From NCBI GenBank assembly GCA_002753515.1, contig PEAK01000042.1, forward strand, positions 1 to 39,371: 39,371 nucleotides of DNA. Reading direction: 5' to 3'. Shown piece after piece: positions 24,511 through 34,162 of this stretch. Source of the DNA: Magnetococcales bacterium (GTDB taxonomy: Bacteria; Pseudomonadota; Magnetococcia; Magnetococcales; UBA8363). Position 1 is the first letter of the stretch. Each line of letters starts with the position of its first letter. The translations under genes were made by a program, and so were the position numbers. The notes under the pieces were generated by a model. That model had not been told where the DNA came from. It did no database searches and saw only the letters and a list, made by a program, of their open reading frames with translations.

Positions 24511-27297
24511 TTAATAAAGACCGTCACCAATGCCCGGCGCACTGCCACCACCGGAGCTTCCTGGAGGTCTGCCCGGACTACTGCTGCCTGGACTACCACC
24601 AGTGTTTCCAGGAGGCCTGCCCGGCGGCGTGCTTGTTCCACCGAAATTCCCCGGAATCCCGCCAAAACTATCCGGAGTACCCGGGAAACTCCCGGGAATA
24701 CCATTAAAACTCCCCGGAATACCACCAAAACTCCCCGGACTTGAACCAAAATTTCCCATCCCCCCACCAGGAACTTCCGAATCACCAGTCCCCCCATCAC
24801 CAAACGGGGCACCGCGAAATTCGGGACTCAACGGCGACTGCCCCGGCTTGAATGCCTCCATGACCATCCCCTTGTTGTCAGGTTGGGCAAACTCACCCGT
24901 CTCTGCATTGATCGGTTCCAACTGAATCCCCGCAGGGACGGAGAAGTCGGTCGCTGGCTGCTCTTTCAGCGCTTCCCGCATGAAATCCATCCATATGGGC
25001 AAAGCCGCCATTGCCCCGGTTTCCGTACCACCCAAAATGCCATAATCGTCGTAACCCACCCACACCCCTGCCACCAAAGCGGGGCTGAAACCAATAAACC
25101 AGGCATCGCGCATGTCATTGGTCGTCCCAGTCTTACCCGCCAATGGCCTGCCCAACGACACCGCCTTGCGTGCCGTTCCATGGGTCACCACCCCCTTGAG
25201 CAAATTGGTCATCTGATAGGCGGTGGGGGGATCCAAAACCCTCTTGCCAAACAACGTCATGGGTTTTTGCGACTCGTCCTGGGTATCGTTCGATTTCAGA
25301 ACGATCGCCTTGGGCTCCTGGTGGCACAACAGACAATCCCCCCCCCGATGACGATACACCGTTCGTCCATAACGATCCTGGATACGGGCAATGTACACCG
25401 GCTCCACCAGCTTGCCACCATTGGCAAAGGCACAATATCCCGTCACCATCTGCAACGGTGTGAATTCATATGTTCCCAGAGAAACCGACAAATTACGTCG
25501 CTCTGGGGGAATGTCCAGGCCAAACCGGCGTAACAAGGGGATGATCTTGGACAAGCCGATGCGTTTCACCAACCGGATGGTCACCAAGTTGCGCGAATGA
25601 ACCAGGGCGGAACGGAGAGTGGTCGGTCCATAGAATTTGTGTTCGTAGTTTTCCGGACGCCATTCGCGCACCTCCCCGGTGGACGGGTCGGTAAAGGCTA
25701 TCGACAAGGGGCTGTCGTCAATACGCATGGTGGGACTGTACCCCCGGTCAAAAGCGGCGGAATACAGGAAGGGTTTGAATGCCGAACCCGGCTGTCTGCG
25801 ACTCTGCGTCGCGCGATTGAATTCACTCCTGCCAAAATCGCGCCCACCCACCATGGCCAACAATTGCCCCGTGTGCGGGTCCATCACCACCATGGCCGCC
25901 TCGGCCAAAGGTTCCTGAGCCAACTTCCAGGTATTTTCCTTCTCACCGCGCTCCACCCAGATGACATCCCCGACGCTCAACACATCCTCCACCTTGGTGA
26001 TCGCCGGACCCAGAGTTTTTTTGTCGCCAACCTGCTTTCTGGCCCATTGCACCCCCTCCAAGGTCAACAGGATTTCCCGTCCTTCCTCGACCAGGGAAAC
26101 GGAAGCGCCAGCATTCTTTTTGGCAACCGCAGTCACCACCCCCTTGACATAACCATTCACACTGCGGTTTTCATCCCGATGCTGAGCCACCCAGGCCAGC
26201 AATGCCTCGCGCCGGGTATTGTCCAGGTGTTGTACCGGCCCGCGATAGCCGTGACGGCGGTCATACGCGGCCAATCCATCGAGAATCGCCTTGTAGGCGG
26301 CACGCTGCAATCCCGGATCCAGGGCGGTATACACGTCCAACCCCCCGCGATACAGCTGACCATTACCCCATTCACTCTGAATGTTGCGGCGCACATGCTC
26401 CAGGTAGTGCGGTGCCACCTGCTCCAAAGGACGCTCGGGACGCGTTAAACCAAAATCCCGCTCCGCCCACAAATCAGCCTGTTCCGTGGTGATCAGCCCC
26501 ACCTCCACCATGCGCCCCAACACCAATTTTTGTCGCGCCCGTGCCCGGTCCGGATATCGCCATGGGTTGAGACGGGTCGGTCCCTTGGGAAGCCCCGCCA
26601 GCATGGCCATCTGGCCAATATTCAACTCAGAAACATCTTTATCGAAATAAATCCTCGACGCCGAAGCCACCCCGTAAGCCCCCGCCCCCAGATAAATCTG
26701 GTTGACATAAAGCTCCAGAATCTCGTCCTTGGTGAATTTTTTTTCAATGTTCAGCGCCAGTATCATTTCCTTGATTTTACGATCCACGGTACGCACGGAA
26801 CTCAGCAAAAATGTACGCGCCACCTGCTGAGTGATGGTGGAAGCACCCTGCGTCACCCGACCAGCCAACACATTGGCGTACATCGCCCGCGCAATGCCCA
26901 CCGGGTCAATACCGTAATGTTCGTAAAAGCGGGAATCCTCCACCGCCAGAAACGCCTTCACCAACATCGGCGGCACATCCTTCATCGGTACGAATTGCCG
27001 CCTTTGAATGTAGAATTCCCCGAGAAGTTGATAATCCCGGGCAAAAATACGTGTCACCAAGCTCGGTTGATAGTTGGTCAATTCATCGAGCGTCGGCAAT
27101 TCCCGGGCATGGTGACGATACAGCAACAATGTCAAAACCCCGCCCGCCAAACCCAGCAGCAACATCAAGGCAAAGAAATTGAACAAACTTTGCAGAAATC
27201 CCCCCTTACGCACGGGTGGCTTGCCGGATGCCGGGCTCGTAGCCTTCCGGTTATTCTGCTTGGGTGGCGTCTTGTAACGATTCGTTCTGGAAACCAT
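24511..27297 (-). CDS. mrcA: Class A penicillin-binding protein 1A (bifunctional)
   Basis: A 928-residue inner-membrane peptidoglycan synthase. After a basic cytoplasmic tail and one membrane segment (LFNFFALMLLLGLAGGVLTLLLY), the GT51 glycosyltransferase has EDSRFYEHYGID with the catalytic Glu near residue 120, then GASTITQQ and KIKEMILALNIEKKF. The transpeptidase has GSAFKPF (active Ser near 500), SRN as the SxN motif and KTGTTND near 720. A CLLCH pair lies in the region where E. coli PBP1A also has a CxxC. The last 90 or so residues are an unusual Gly/Pro/Ser/Phe low-complexity tail (repeats like GGIPGSF). It is divergent from pilM, the classical arrangement in many proteobacteria. Confidence 0.95.
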   Translation of the reverse strand: MVSRTNRYKTPPKQNNRKATSPASGKPPVRKGGFLQSLFNFFALMLLLGLAGGVLTLLLYRHHARELPTLDELTNYQPSLVTRIFARDYQLLGEFYIQRRQFVPMKDVPPMLVKAFLAVEDSRFYEHYGIDPVGIARAMYANVLAGRVTQGASTITQQVARTFLLSSVRTVDRKIKEMILALNIEKKFTKDEILELYVNQIYLGAGAYGVASASRIYFDKDVSELNIGQMAMLAGLPKGPTRLNPWRYPDRARARQKLVLGRMVEVGLITTEQADLWAERDFGLTRPERPLEQVAPHYLEHVRRNIQSEWGNGQLYRGGLDVYTALDPGLQRAAYKAILDGLAAYDRRHGYRGPVQHLDNTRREALLAWVAQHRDENRSVNGYVKGVVTAVAKKNAGASVSLVEEGREILLTLEGVQWARKQVGDKKTLGPAITKVEDVLSVGDVIWVERGEKENTWKLAQEPLAEAAMVVMDPHTGQLLAMVGGRDFGRSEFNRATQSRRQPGSAFKPFLYSAAFDRGYSPTMRIDDSPLSIAFTDPSTGEVREWRPENYEHKFYGPTTLRSALVHSRNLVTIRLVKRIGLSKIIPLLRRFGLDIPPERRNLSVSLGTYEFTPLQMVTGYCAFANGGKLVEPVYIARIQDRYGRTVYRHRGGDCLLCHQEPKAIVLKSNDTQDESQKPMTLFGKRVLDPPTAYQMTNLLKGVVTHGTARKAVSLGRPLAGKTGTTNDMRDAWFIGFSPALVAGVWVGYDDYGILGGTETGAMAALPIWMDFMREALKEQPATDFSVPAGIQLEPINAETGEFAQPDNKGMVMEAFKPGQSPLSPEFRGAPFGDGGTGDSEVPGGGMGNFGSSPGSFGGIPGSFNGIPGSFPGTPDSFGGIPGNFGGTSTPPGRPPGNTGGSPGSSSPGRPPGSSGGGSAPGIGDGLY

Positions 27298-27414
27298 CCT
27301 GGACCCTAGATGAACAATGACAAAAACAATGACAAGAAAGCTTGTAAGCCCGCTTCCAAGTCAGCTATATATGGGCGTTACCGTAACCGAAAAGCAATCT
27401 TGCGGAAAGTGAAC

Positions 27415-28602
27415 ATGCCCCTGCTCGGCCCAAAATATAAACCCATTGTCGGCCTGGATATAGGGACTTCGATGGTCCACGCCATGGAAATTCGTCCTTC
27501 CGGTGCCACCTGGAAGCTCCATAAATGGCACCAGGCACCTCTGCCACCCGCTTTCCTGGGCGACGGCAAAATTAAAAAATCAGACGAAGCTGTTCAATTT
27601 ATTAAAAATTTTCATAAAGAGGGCAAATTCTCCACCAATAAAGTGGCCCTCTCTGTCGGCGGTCCTTCGATCATCTGCAAAAAAATCCTGGTGGATAAAA
27701 TGACCGAAATGGACCTGGAAGACCAAATTTCCCTGGAAGCAGAAGAGTATATACCCTTCGACCTCGAAGAAGTCTTTCTCGATTTTCAAATCCTCGGTGA
27801 TGCCGATGATAAAATGGCCGTGCTGTTGACCGCTTGTAAAAAAGATTTTGTCAACGATAAACTGGATATTTGTCGCCAAGCCGGGCTGACCCCTACCGTG
27901 TTGGATCTGGATGTTTTTTGCTTGGCCAACGCCCTGTCCGCCTTCGAACCCACACCCAAGGCGGCTAAAAAAAGCTTCCTCTGGAAAAAAAATAAACAAA
28001 AAAACACAAGCCCGATACCCAATACCGCCAACATCAATCACATCCCGCCCACAACCGGGAGCAATAAAGCGGATACCAGCAAGGAATCTACCGATAGAAT
28101 CATTGCCGTCGTCAACATCGGCAGCCAAAATATGAACACCATCATCCTGGTCGGCAACACAATCGATTACACCAGAGACCTCGCCTTTGGTGCCAAATCC
28201 ATGATCAGCGATATTATGGAACAGACCGGACTCTCACAAGACGAAACACAAAAATCTTTGCAACATCCCCCAGATCAGTCAACACCGGCCCCGTTGCAAG
28301 ACGCATGGGAAACCATCGTCAAACCTTTTGAGGAAAAATTGGCGCAACAAATCCGTCAATCCTTGGATTATTTCCAATCGACACGCCTCCACAAAGAACA
28401 ACCGCAGCAAATCCTGTTGTGCGGTGGGGGTGCCGCCATTGCAGGAATCCACCTCCGCATCGGGCAATTTTTAAGCCTCCCTGTCGAAGTTTTCAATCCC
28501 ATCCTGAAACTCAAACGTGGCCTGGGACAAAAAGGCCCCGTAAGCGAACAAGCTTCCGGGTTCACCGTCAGCCTGGGCTTGGCTTTACGCGGGGTATCCT
28601 GA
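27415..28602 (+). CDS. pilM: Type IV pilus assembly protein PilM
   Basis: PilM is the actin-like cytoplasmic member of the PilMNOP alignment complex and binds the PilN N-terminus. The ATG at 27415 gives the usual family start (MPLLGPKYKPIVGLDIGTS, the first phosphate motif) and has GGAAAG five bases upstream; an ATG at 27310 would add a basic 35-residue tail. Other motifs are AVVNIGSQNMNTII (second phosphate loop) and ILLCGGGAAIAGI (adenosine motif). A lysine-rich insertion (KKSFLWKKNKQKN and following) interrupts the protein near residue 185. Confidence 0.95.
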   Translation: MPLLGPKYKPIVGLDIGTSMVHAMEIRPSGATWKLHKWHQAPLPPAFLGDGKIKKSDEAVQFIKNFHKEGKFSTNKVALSVGGPSIICKKILVDKMTEMDLEDQISLEAEEYIPFDLEEVFLDFQILGDADDKMAVLLTACKKDFVNDKLDICRQAGLTPTVLDLDVFCLANALSAFEPTPKAAKKSFLWKKNKQKNTSPIPNTANINHIPPTTGSNKADTSKESTDRIIAVVNIGSQNMNTIILVGNTIDYTRDLAFGAKSMISDIMEQTGLSQDETQKSLQHPPDQSTPAPLQDAWETIVKPFEEKLAQQIRQSLDYFQSTRLHKEQPQQILLCGGGAAIAGIHLRIGQFLSLPVEVFNPILKLKRGLGQKGPVSEQASGFTVSLGLALRGVS

Positions 28603-29247
28603 ATGATTGCCACCGTCAACCTGCTGCCCTACCGCCCTGCACGCAGACTGAAAAAAGCCTATCTCATCCTGGCCTCCTGGGGTGGTACCGCCATCCTTAC
28701 CGCTGGGATCCTGCTCCTGGTACACCTCCAGTTCACTTCCTTGCTGGACGAAAGAAATGCCCTGGAAAAGCAAAATGAACAAACCATCGCCGAGTTGGAC
28801 AAACAATTGGGTGAGGTCAAAAATATACGCGATATCAAATTGATTATTGAAACCAAGCTCAAAATTATTCAAGAGTTGAAACAAGCCCGAAACCTGCCCG
28901 TCCGCCTTATCGACGCCATCATCCACGCTCTGCCGGAAAAAGCTTGGCTCAAAGATATTACGACCCAAGGGCAAACACTTAAACTGAAAGGGATGGCACA
29001 ATCCAATGCCGTAGTCGCCATGTTCATGAACAATCTGAGTGCCTCACCACTAATCAGCGGCGTTAAATTGGACCAGGTGGCCCTCAATACCGGAACCAGT
29101 GCCATCAAAGCCTTTTCCCTCGAAGCCCAATTTGGACCCAAAAGCGACACTCCACCCGGAACCAATGCCGCACCGAACACCACCGCTTCCCCCAAACCAG
29201 CCAACCCAAAGCCTGAAGGCGATGCTCACAAGAAGGGGGGACACTGA
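28603..29247 (+). CDS. pilN: Type IV pilus assembly protein PilN
   Basis: A 214-residue inner-membrane protein. The conserved N-terminal INLLPYR box appears as VNLLPYRPARR and is the PilM-binding segment. One membrane helix follows (GGTAILTAGILLLVHLQF), then a coiled coil and a ferredoxin-like domain (LPEKAWLKDITTQGQTLKLKGMA). The C-terminal 35 residues are Pro/Ala/Lys-rich. The ATG directly follows the pilM stop, and the stop overlaps pilO as TGATG. Confidence 0.95.
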   Translation: MIATVNLLPYRPARRLKKAYLILASWGGTAILTAGILLLVHLQFTSLLDERNALEKQNEQTIAELDKQLGEVKNIRDIKLIIETKLKIIQELKQARNLPVRLIDAIIHALPEKAWLKDITTQGQTLKLKGMAQSNAVVAMFMNNLSASPLISGVKLDQVALNTGTSAIKAFSLEAQFGPKSDTPPGTNAAPNTTASPKPANPKPEGDAHKKGGH

Positions 29248-29852
29248 TGGACCTCGGATTTGACCCCGTCGCCATTCTACGGATGCCCGCCAAAAAAAAG
29301 GCCGCCATCGTCATTGGCATCATCGCTGTTCTGGTGGCCGGTTATTGGTACTTCCTCCTCCAGGATGTCCTGGACGCCATCGAAGCAGTCGATAAAAAAA
29401 TCGTAGAACAGCAAGAAAAGATTAATACAAAGAAGGCCATGCTCGCCAGTCTGCCCAAACTGCGGGCAGAACTGGCTGAATTAAAAAAACAGGAGGAAAA
29501 AGCGGCACGTAATTTGCCTTCCAAACAAGAAATCCCGGCACTGTTAACCAGTATTTCCGAAGCCGGACACGAAGAGGGACTCGAATTCGTCCTTTTTGCA
29601 CCCAAACAGGAGTTGCCAGTCGCAATCCATGCCGAGGTTCCCGTTGATGTCAATGTGCGCGGTAGTTTTCACGCCATCGTTGTCTTTATGGATAAAGTGA
29701 CCCGCATGAATCGTATCGCCACATTCTCCAATCTAACCATGACTCCCGATCTTAAAAATGAAACCATGACCACCGTGGCGCGCCTGACAACCTATCGGTT
29801 TCTGGAAGTGAATGATGCCGGCTATAAATCTCCTCTCGATAAGAAAAAATAG
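29247..29852 (+). CDS. pilO: Type IV pilus assembly protein PilO
   Basis: A 201-residue bitopic protein that pairs with PilN in the periplasm. It has a short cytoplasmic part, one membrane helix (AAIVIGIIAVLVAGYWYFLL), a coiled coil (VDKKIVEQQEKINTKK to LKKQEEKAARNLP) and a periplasmic domain (SISEAGHEEGLEFVLFAPKQE, VNVRGSFHAIVVFMDKVTRMNRIATFSNL) typical of PilO. The start overlaps the pilN stop by one base. Confidence 0.95.
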   Translation: MDLGFDPVAILRMPAKKKAAIVIGIIAVLVAGYWYFLLQDVLDAIEAVDKKIVEQQEKINTKKAMLASLPKLRAELAELKKQEEKAARNLPSKQEIPALLTSISEAGHEEGLEFVLFAPKQELPVAIHAEVPVDVNVRGSFHAIVVFMDKVTRMNRIATFSNLTMTPDLKNETMTTVARLTTYRFLEVNDAGYKSPLDKKK

Positions 29853-30330
29853 CCTCATGTCCTTTGTTCTTATCCTGCTAGCCATTCTCATTGCCTCTGC
29901 CGAACCCGTTCTTGCCGAAGAGAACATCGCATTGGACGAGACCGTGTCCTGGAGTTACAAAAAAGCCAATAAGAGAAATCCGTTTCAGCCCCCACCCGAA
30001 CTGGCCGCCATGGAGGCGGCCCGCACAGGCCCGGCCCCAGAAGAAAAACCGAAACGTGTCAAAGAGTTCCTGGAATCCTTTCAGATTGACAGCCTTAAAC
30101 TGGTCGCAACCGTTTTCAGGATTGAAGGCCACGTCCCTGTCGCCATGGTGGAAGATCCCATGGGGGTTGGTCACTTGGTGCAACCCGGACAGTACCTGGG
30201 GACCAACGAAGGGCGAATCATCGAAATCAGTGACGGTACCGTTATCGTCGAAGAGCGCCTTCCCGACCCGAATGCACCCAAACCCACACGAACAGTGACA
30301 CTCAAATTGCCCAGTGAGGTCAAGAAATGA
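29812..30330 (+). CDS. pilP: Type IV pilus assembly protein PilP
   Basis: PilP joins PilNO to the secretin PilQ. The 172-residue protein has a hydrophobic export signal (SFVLILLAILIASAEPVLA). It lacks the lipobox Cys usual in PilP, so it is either a cleaved periplasmic protein or is held by its signal helix. The beta-sandwich domain is visible as RNPFQPPPE, then LESFQIDSLKLVATVF, GHVPVAMVEDPMGVGHLVQPGQYLGTNEGRIIEI. ATG 29812 overlaps pilO by 41 bases and gives a basic n-region; ATG 29857 is a possible shorter start. The end overlaps pilQ as ATGA. Confidence 0.93.
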   Translation: MMPAINLLSIRKNSLMSFVLILLAILIASAEPVLAEENIALDETVSWSYKKANKRNPFQPPPELAAMEAARTGPAPEEKPKRVKEFLESFQIDSLKLVATVFRIEGHVPVAMVEDPMGVGHLVQPGQYLGTNEGRIIEISDGTVIVEERLPDPNAPKPTRTVTLKLPSEVKK

Positions 30331-32783
30331 GAATGATGCGAACAGTCGGTTGCCAAACCTGTTCCATGATCATCCTGGTGTTCCTGGTTTTGACTGTCGT
30401 GGCGCTCCCCCGAGTCTCCCGAGCAGCCGCTGGGGATGCGGAAAACCTTGCGGCCAAACCAGAGCCTCCAACGGTTGAACAAACCGTGATCGAGCGCATT
30501 GAATCCAGCCCCACCCCTCGTGGCCACATGGTCACCATTGTCGGCTCACGCCCCTTACACTACAAGGTCTTCAACCTTGCCGACCCCCCCAGGTTACTCT
30601 TGACCTTTGCCAGTGCCCGTCTGGGACCCATGGTGCAACCCATGCTTTTGGAAGCGTCCGATATCGTTGGGATCTTTCCATCTCAGACCGAAAATGGCGA
30701 AGTCAAACTGGAAATCGGCCTGAAAAAAAATTTGACTCCCGATATTGTCGCCGAGGGTCACCGAATCGTCATCACCATTGCGCAATCCAACCCTTCCGCT
30801 TCATTCCTACCCGAAGCCCAAGGTGTCGAAACCTCCGTCATGGAGATGCAAACCACCGTCCAGATCAAAGGGATTGGACCCGGCCCCAAACCCAAGGTCT
30901 ACAAACTGCTCAACCCACCCCGGATCGTCATGGATTTGGCGGGTTTTAAAGGGCCAGCCAACAGCAAAACGGACCATGTAACCTCTCCGGAAGTCAAATC
31001 GGTCACGCTGGCAGCCGATCGGGAAAAAACCCGTCTTATCGTCACCTTGAAAAGCCCCGATATTCGCTATGAGCTGACCTCCATACAGGGCCTGCCCGCA
31101 CTGATCTTGTCACAACCCAGGATCAACGCCGATCCAACCCCGGGTCAAGCATCGCAAGTGGAGGATGTCAGCTTTGAACGTGATGGCAATAATGCCCTCA
31201 TCCACATTGCCACCTCCTTGAGAAAATCAGGGATTCAAACCAGCAGGGTCGATGCCGACCTCAAACTGCTCCTGCCCAACATGCAACTTCCCCAGCGCCT
31301 GAGCCGGCGTATGGACGTCACCCAGTTCGCCAGTCCGGTCAACGCCATCGATACCTACGCCAAAAATAACGCCGTTCACCTGACGGTTCGTCTGGCCCAC
31401 CCGGCCGCACTTCACGAAGTCGTTGAAACACCCCGGGAAATCCTGATCAGGGTTCGACCGCAGAAAGCATTGGAAACCGACAAAGGAAACCAAAAATTTG
31501 AGTACACCGGCAAAAAAATTTCCATGGATTTCAAGGATATCAATATTCACAACGCCTTGAAGCTCATCGCCGATGTCAGTCAACTCAACATCATCCTGGC
31601 CGATACCGTCACCGGTAACCTGACCATGCGTCTGGTGGAAGTGCCTTGGGATCAAGCCTTGGATTTGATCCTGGCCGCCAAAGGCCTGGGTAAGGAAGTG
31701 CAAGGCAACGTCGTCCGTATCGCACCCCTCACGGAAATCCAGACAGCGGCGGATGCCAAACGTAAAACATTGGCCAGCCAGCAACAATTGGAACCGTTCG
31801 TTACCGAGTTGATCCCGGTAAGCTTTGCCAATGCCGCCGATATCGTGACCCTCCTCAAAGAAGGCGTCAACAATGAGCAACAAAATACCCGCCTTCTCTC
31901 CGCTGGAGGATCCGTCTCCTTGGACACCCGCACCAGTACGCTGATCATCAAGGACATCCCCAACAATATTGCCAATATTCGGGAACTGATCGCCAAACTG
32001 GACAAACCTACCGCCCAGGTGTTGATCGAGGCACGTATCGTGTGGATCAACCGCTCCTCTGGAAACAGTCTGGGAATCAGTTGGGGAGCCGCATTCAAGC
32101 CCAAGGCCAACAGCACCTTTGGCATCGCCGATACCGCCGATAATGCCTCGACCGTCTATCAAGCCACAAGTTCCTCGGCGGTCATGGCCAAATCCACCAT
32201 GGTCAACCTGGGAGGTACTGCCAGTGCCCCGGGAAAAATTGGTTTCCACATGGGCACCTTGTCACCCCTCCTGGATCTCGATGTGGAATTGGCCGCCCTG
32301 GAAACCTCCAACAAAGCCAAAACCATCTCATCACCACGTATTTTAACCATGGATAACCAACAGGCCAGCATTACCCAGGGCACCAAAGTCCCCTACCAGA
32401 CCCAATCCTCCAGCGGTGGCACCACCACGCAATTCGTCGATGCCTCCCTGAACCTCCAGGTCACCCCCCATGTGACCCCCAACGGTTACATATCCCTGAA
32501 AGTTACGGTTACCGACAACTCGGTTGGGTCATTCGCCGCCGGCTCCACCCCGCCCATCAACACCCGGGAGGTCACTACGCAAGCGCTGGTCATGAATAGC
32601 GAAACCATCGTCCTCGGAGGCATCTTTACCAAGAGTGATACTGTTGATAATTCCTCCATTCCCGGGTTTAGCAAAATACCTGTGCTTGGCGACATGTTGT
32701 TCAAGTCCAATACCGAAACAGACGGACAATCGGAACTCCTTATTTTCATCACCCCACGCGTTGCGCAATCGGGAGCCTCATGA
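30327..32783 (+). CDS. pilQ: Type IV pilus secretin PilQ
   Basis: The outer-membrane secretin through which the pilus passes, 818 residues. A signal peptide (MIILVFLVLTVVALPRVSRA) is followed by AMIN-type beta domains (for example HYKVFNLADPPRLLLTF, KVYKLLNPPRIVMDL). Then come an N0/STN domain (KISMDFKDINIHNALKLIADVSQLNIIL), an N1 domain (VSLDTRTSTLIIKDIPNNI) and the secretin core (VPYQTQSSSGGTTTQF to QVTPHVTPNGYISLKV, IVLGGIFTKS, IPVLGDMLFKS, LLIFITPRV). Length and order are normal. The stop overlaps the aroB start as ATGA. Confidence 0.97.
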   Translation: MRMMRTVGCQTCSMIILVFLVLTVVALPRVSRAAAGDAENLAAKPEPPTVEQTVIERIESSPTPRGHMVTIVGSRPLHYKVFNLADPPRLLLTFASARLGPMVQPMLLEASDIVGIFPSQTENGEVKLEIGLKKNLTPDIVAEGHRIVITIAQSNPSASFLPEAQGVETSVMEMQTTVQIKGIGPGPKPKVYKLLNPPRIVMDLAGFKGPANSKTDHVTSPEVKSVTLAADREKTRLIVTLKSPDIRYELTSIQGLPALILSQPRINADPTPGQASQVEDVSFERDGNNALIHIATSLRKSGIQTSRVDADLKLLLPNMQLPQRLSRRMDVTQFASPVNAIDTYAKNNAVHLTVRLAHPAALHEVVETPREILIRVRPQKALETDKGNQKFEYTGKKISMDFKDINIHNALKLIADVSQLNIILADTVTGNLTMRLVEVPWDQALDLILAAKGLGKEVQGNVVRIAPLTEIQTAADAKRKTLASQQQLEPFVTELIPVSFANAADIVTLLKEGVNNEQQNTRLLSAGGSVSLDTRTSTLIIKDIPNNIANIRELIAKLDKPTAQVLIEARIVWINRSSGNSLGISWGAAFKPKANSTFGIADTADNASTVYQATSSSAVMAKSTMVNLGGTASAPGKIGFHMGTLSPLLDLDVELAALETSNKAKTISSPRILTMDNQQASITQGTKVPYQTQSSSGGTTTQFVDASLNLQVTPHVTPNGYISLKVTVTDNSVGSFAAGSTPPINTREVTTQALVMNSETIVLGGIFTKSDTVDNSSIPGFSKIPVLGDMLFKSNTETDGQSELLIFITPRVAQSGAS

Positions 32784-33874
32784 TCCGTCAATCACTCACC
32801 GTCGATCTCGGACCTCGCTCCTACCCCATCGATTTTGGCAATGGCCTCATGGATCACATCGGCCAGCGCCTGCAAAGCCTGGGCTTCAAGGGACAAACCG
32901 CCGTCGTCACCAACGAAACCATCGCTCCTCTTTTTTTTGCCAGGGTGGAAAAATCTTTACGGGAAGCCGGTTATTCGGTACTGCCCATCGTCCTTCCCGA
33001 TGGGGAAATCCACAAAAACCAAGCCACCCTGCAAATCATCTATGATCGCCTCCTGGAACAACGTATGGAACGCTCCACCATCCTCCTGGCATTGGGTGGT
33101 GGCGTGGTCGGCGATATGACCGGTTATGCGGCGGCCACCTTCCTGCGTGGCGTCGATTTTGTACAAATTCCCACCACATTGCTTGCCCAGGTTGATTCCA
33201 GCGTCGGTGGTAAAACCGGCATCAATCACCCTTTGGGAAAAAATTTGATTGGTGCCTTTTATCAACCTCGATTGGTCGTCTGCGATCTGGAGACCCTCAC
33301 CACGCTCCCCGGGCGCGAGTTTGTCGCCGGCATGGCGGAAGTCATCAAATATGGTTTGATCCGGGATCGGACCTTTTTTTCGTTTATTCAGGATAATCTG
33401 GACGCTATAACCCATTTGGAACCCGATCCCATTTTGAGGATGCTGCACACCTGCTGTGCCATCAAGGGAGAGATTGTCAGTGCCGATGAACACGAGAGCG
33501 GCCAACGTGCCCTGCTCAACTTTGGCCACACCTTCGGCCACGCCATCGAAGCATTGACCGGCTACGACCAATGGCTCCACGGAGAAGCGGTCGGGATAGG
33601 AATGGCCATGGCAGTTCAACTGTCACATCGCATGGGCTGGCTGACTGAGGAGGAGCGAAATATTTCCGTCAGTTTGCTGCAAAAAACCGGCCTGCCAACC
33701 AAAGCACCAACGATTGAAACAAGCCTGTTCCAGGAAGCCTTTTCTCGGGATAAAAAGGTTGAAGGTGGTCGCCCCCGGTTCATCCTGCTCAAAGGAATCG
33801 GCCACGCTGTCATCACCAAAGACGTTCCGCAACAACTTCTCGATGACGTCATCCGCGATCACATCGCAAGCTGA
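32780..33874 (+). CDS. aroB: 3-dehydroquinate synthase AroB
   Basis: AroB converts DAHP to 3-dehydroquinate, the second step of the shikimate pathway, using NAD and a divalent metal. The 364-residue protein has LALGGGVVGDMTGYAAATFLRG (NAD loop), IPTTLLAQVDSSVGGKTGIN, the metal-binding stretch FGHTFGHAIEA, and HGEAVGIGMAMA. It is coupled to pilQ by a four-base overlap. In many proteobacteria aroK lies between pilQ and aroB; it is absent here and must be elsewhere. Confidence 0.97.
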   Translation: MIRQSLTVDLGPRSYPIDFGNGLMDHIGQRLQSLGFKGQTAVVTNETIAPLFFARVEKSLREAGYSVLPIVLPDGEIHKNQATLQIIYDRLLEQRMERSTILLALGGGVVGDMTGYAAATFLRGVDFVQIPTTLLAQVDSSVGGKTGINHPLGKNLIGAFYQPRLVVCDLETLTTLPGREFVAGMAEVIKYGLIRDRTFFSFIQDNLDAITHLEPDPILRMLHTCCAIKGEIVSADEHESGQRALLNFGHTFGHAIEALTGYDQWLHGEAVGIGMAMAVQLSHRMGWLTEEERNISVSLLQKTGLPTKAPTIETSLFQEAFSRDKKVEGGRPRFILLKGIGHAVITKDVPQQLLDDVIRDHIAS

Positions 33875-33934
33875 AAAAAACGGGAAAGTAATGTCTTGCC
33901 ATTTTAATGATTCCACGATAGAGTTGGTGCTGTG

Positions 33935-33955
33935 AGTTAATATTATTATTTAACT
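33935..33955 (+). promoter_or_regulatory. AT-rich inverted repeat upstream of the nitrilase region
   Basis: AGTTAA (33935-33940) and TTAACT (33950-33955) are exact inverse copies around a nine-base AT spacer that includes TATTAT. It lies 42 bases before the ATG at 33998 and may be a promoter with an operator. This is inferred only from symmetry and composition. Confidence 0.3.
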
Positions 33956-33997
33956 AATCAACACAGATTCCCTGTTTCATGATGGCGAGATATATTC

Positions 33998-34102
33998 ATG
34001 ACTGAGTTCGACCGAATCCAAGAGTTGACCAATGAGATGGTCTCCATTTGGGCTTGGTGTTGGGAGAATGTGTCGGATTTTATGGATTTGGACGAGGAGT
34101 GA
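33998..34102 (+). CDS. Short ORF in frame with the nitrilase-like gene
   Basis: A 34-codon frame (MTEFDRIQELTNEMVSIWAW onward, acidic end DLDEE) closes with TGA at 34100-34102. The same frame then runs open through 20 codons into the ATG at 34163 of the nitrilase-like gene. GGCGAG lies eight bases before its ATG, a better site than anything before 34163. It is most simply the original N-terminus of the nitrilase-like protein, cut off by a nonsense mutation or read through. It could also be a separate small peptide. Confidence 0.4.
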   Translation: MTEFDRIQELTNEMVSIWAWCWENVSDFMDLDEE

Positions 34103-34162
34103 ATCAACAATAACGATGAGACAGAGTGGGATCGTCGGGTTTGTCAATTAAAAAATCAATTA

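Noticed and set aside
25310-25345. CLLCH in PBP1A as a cytochrome c heme site
   Set aside because: A CxxC pair is also present in this region of E. coli PBP1A, so the following His is probably chance.
25597-26448. Plus-strand ORF of 283 codons inside mrcA
   Set aside because: Antisense shadow of the PBP1A gene with no domain of its own.
31227-32249. Minus-strand ORF of 340 codons inside pilQ
   Set aside because: Antisense shadow of the secretin gene.
34100-34102. Selenocysteine reading of the in-frame TGA
   Set aside because: I see no convincing SECIS-like hairpin just after the TGA, and the nitrilase catalytic Cys is elsewhere (Cys271).
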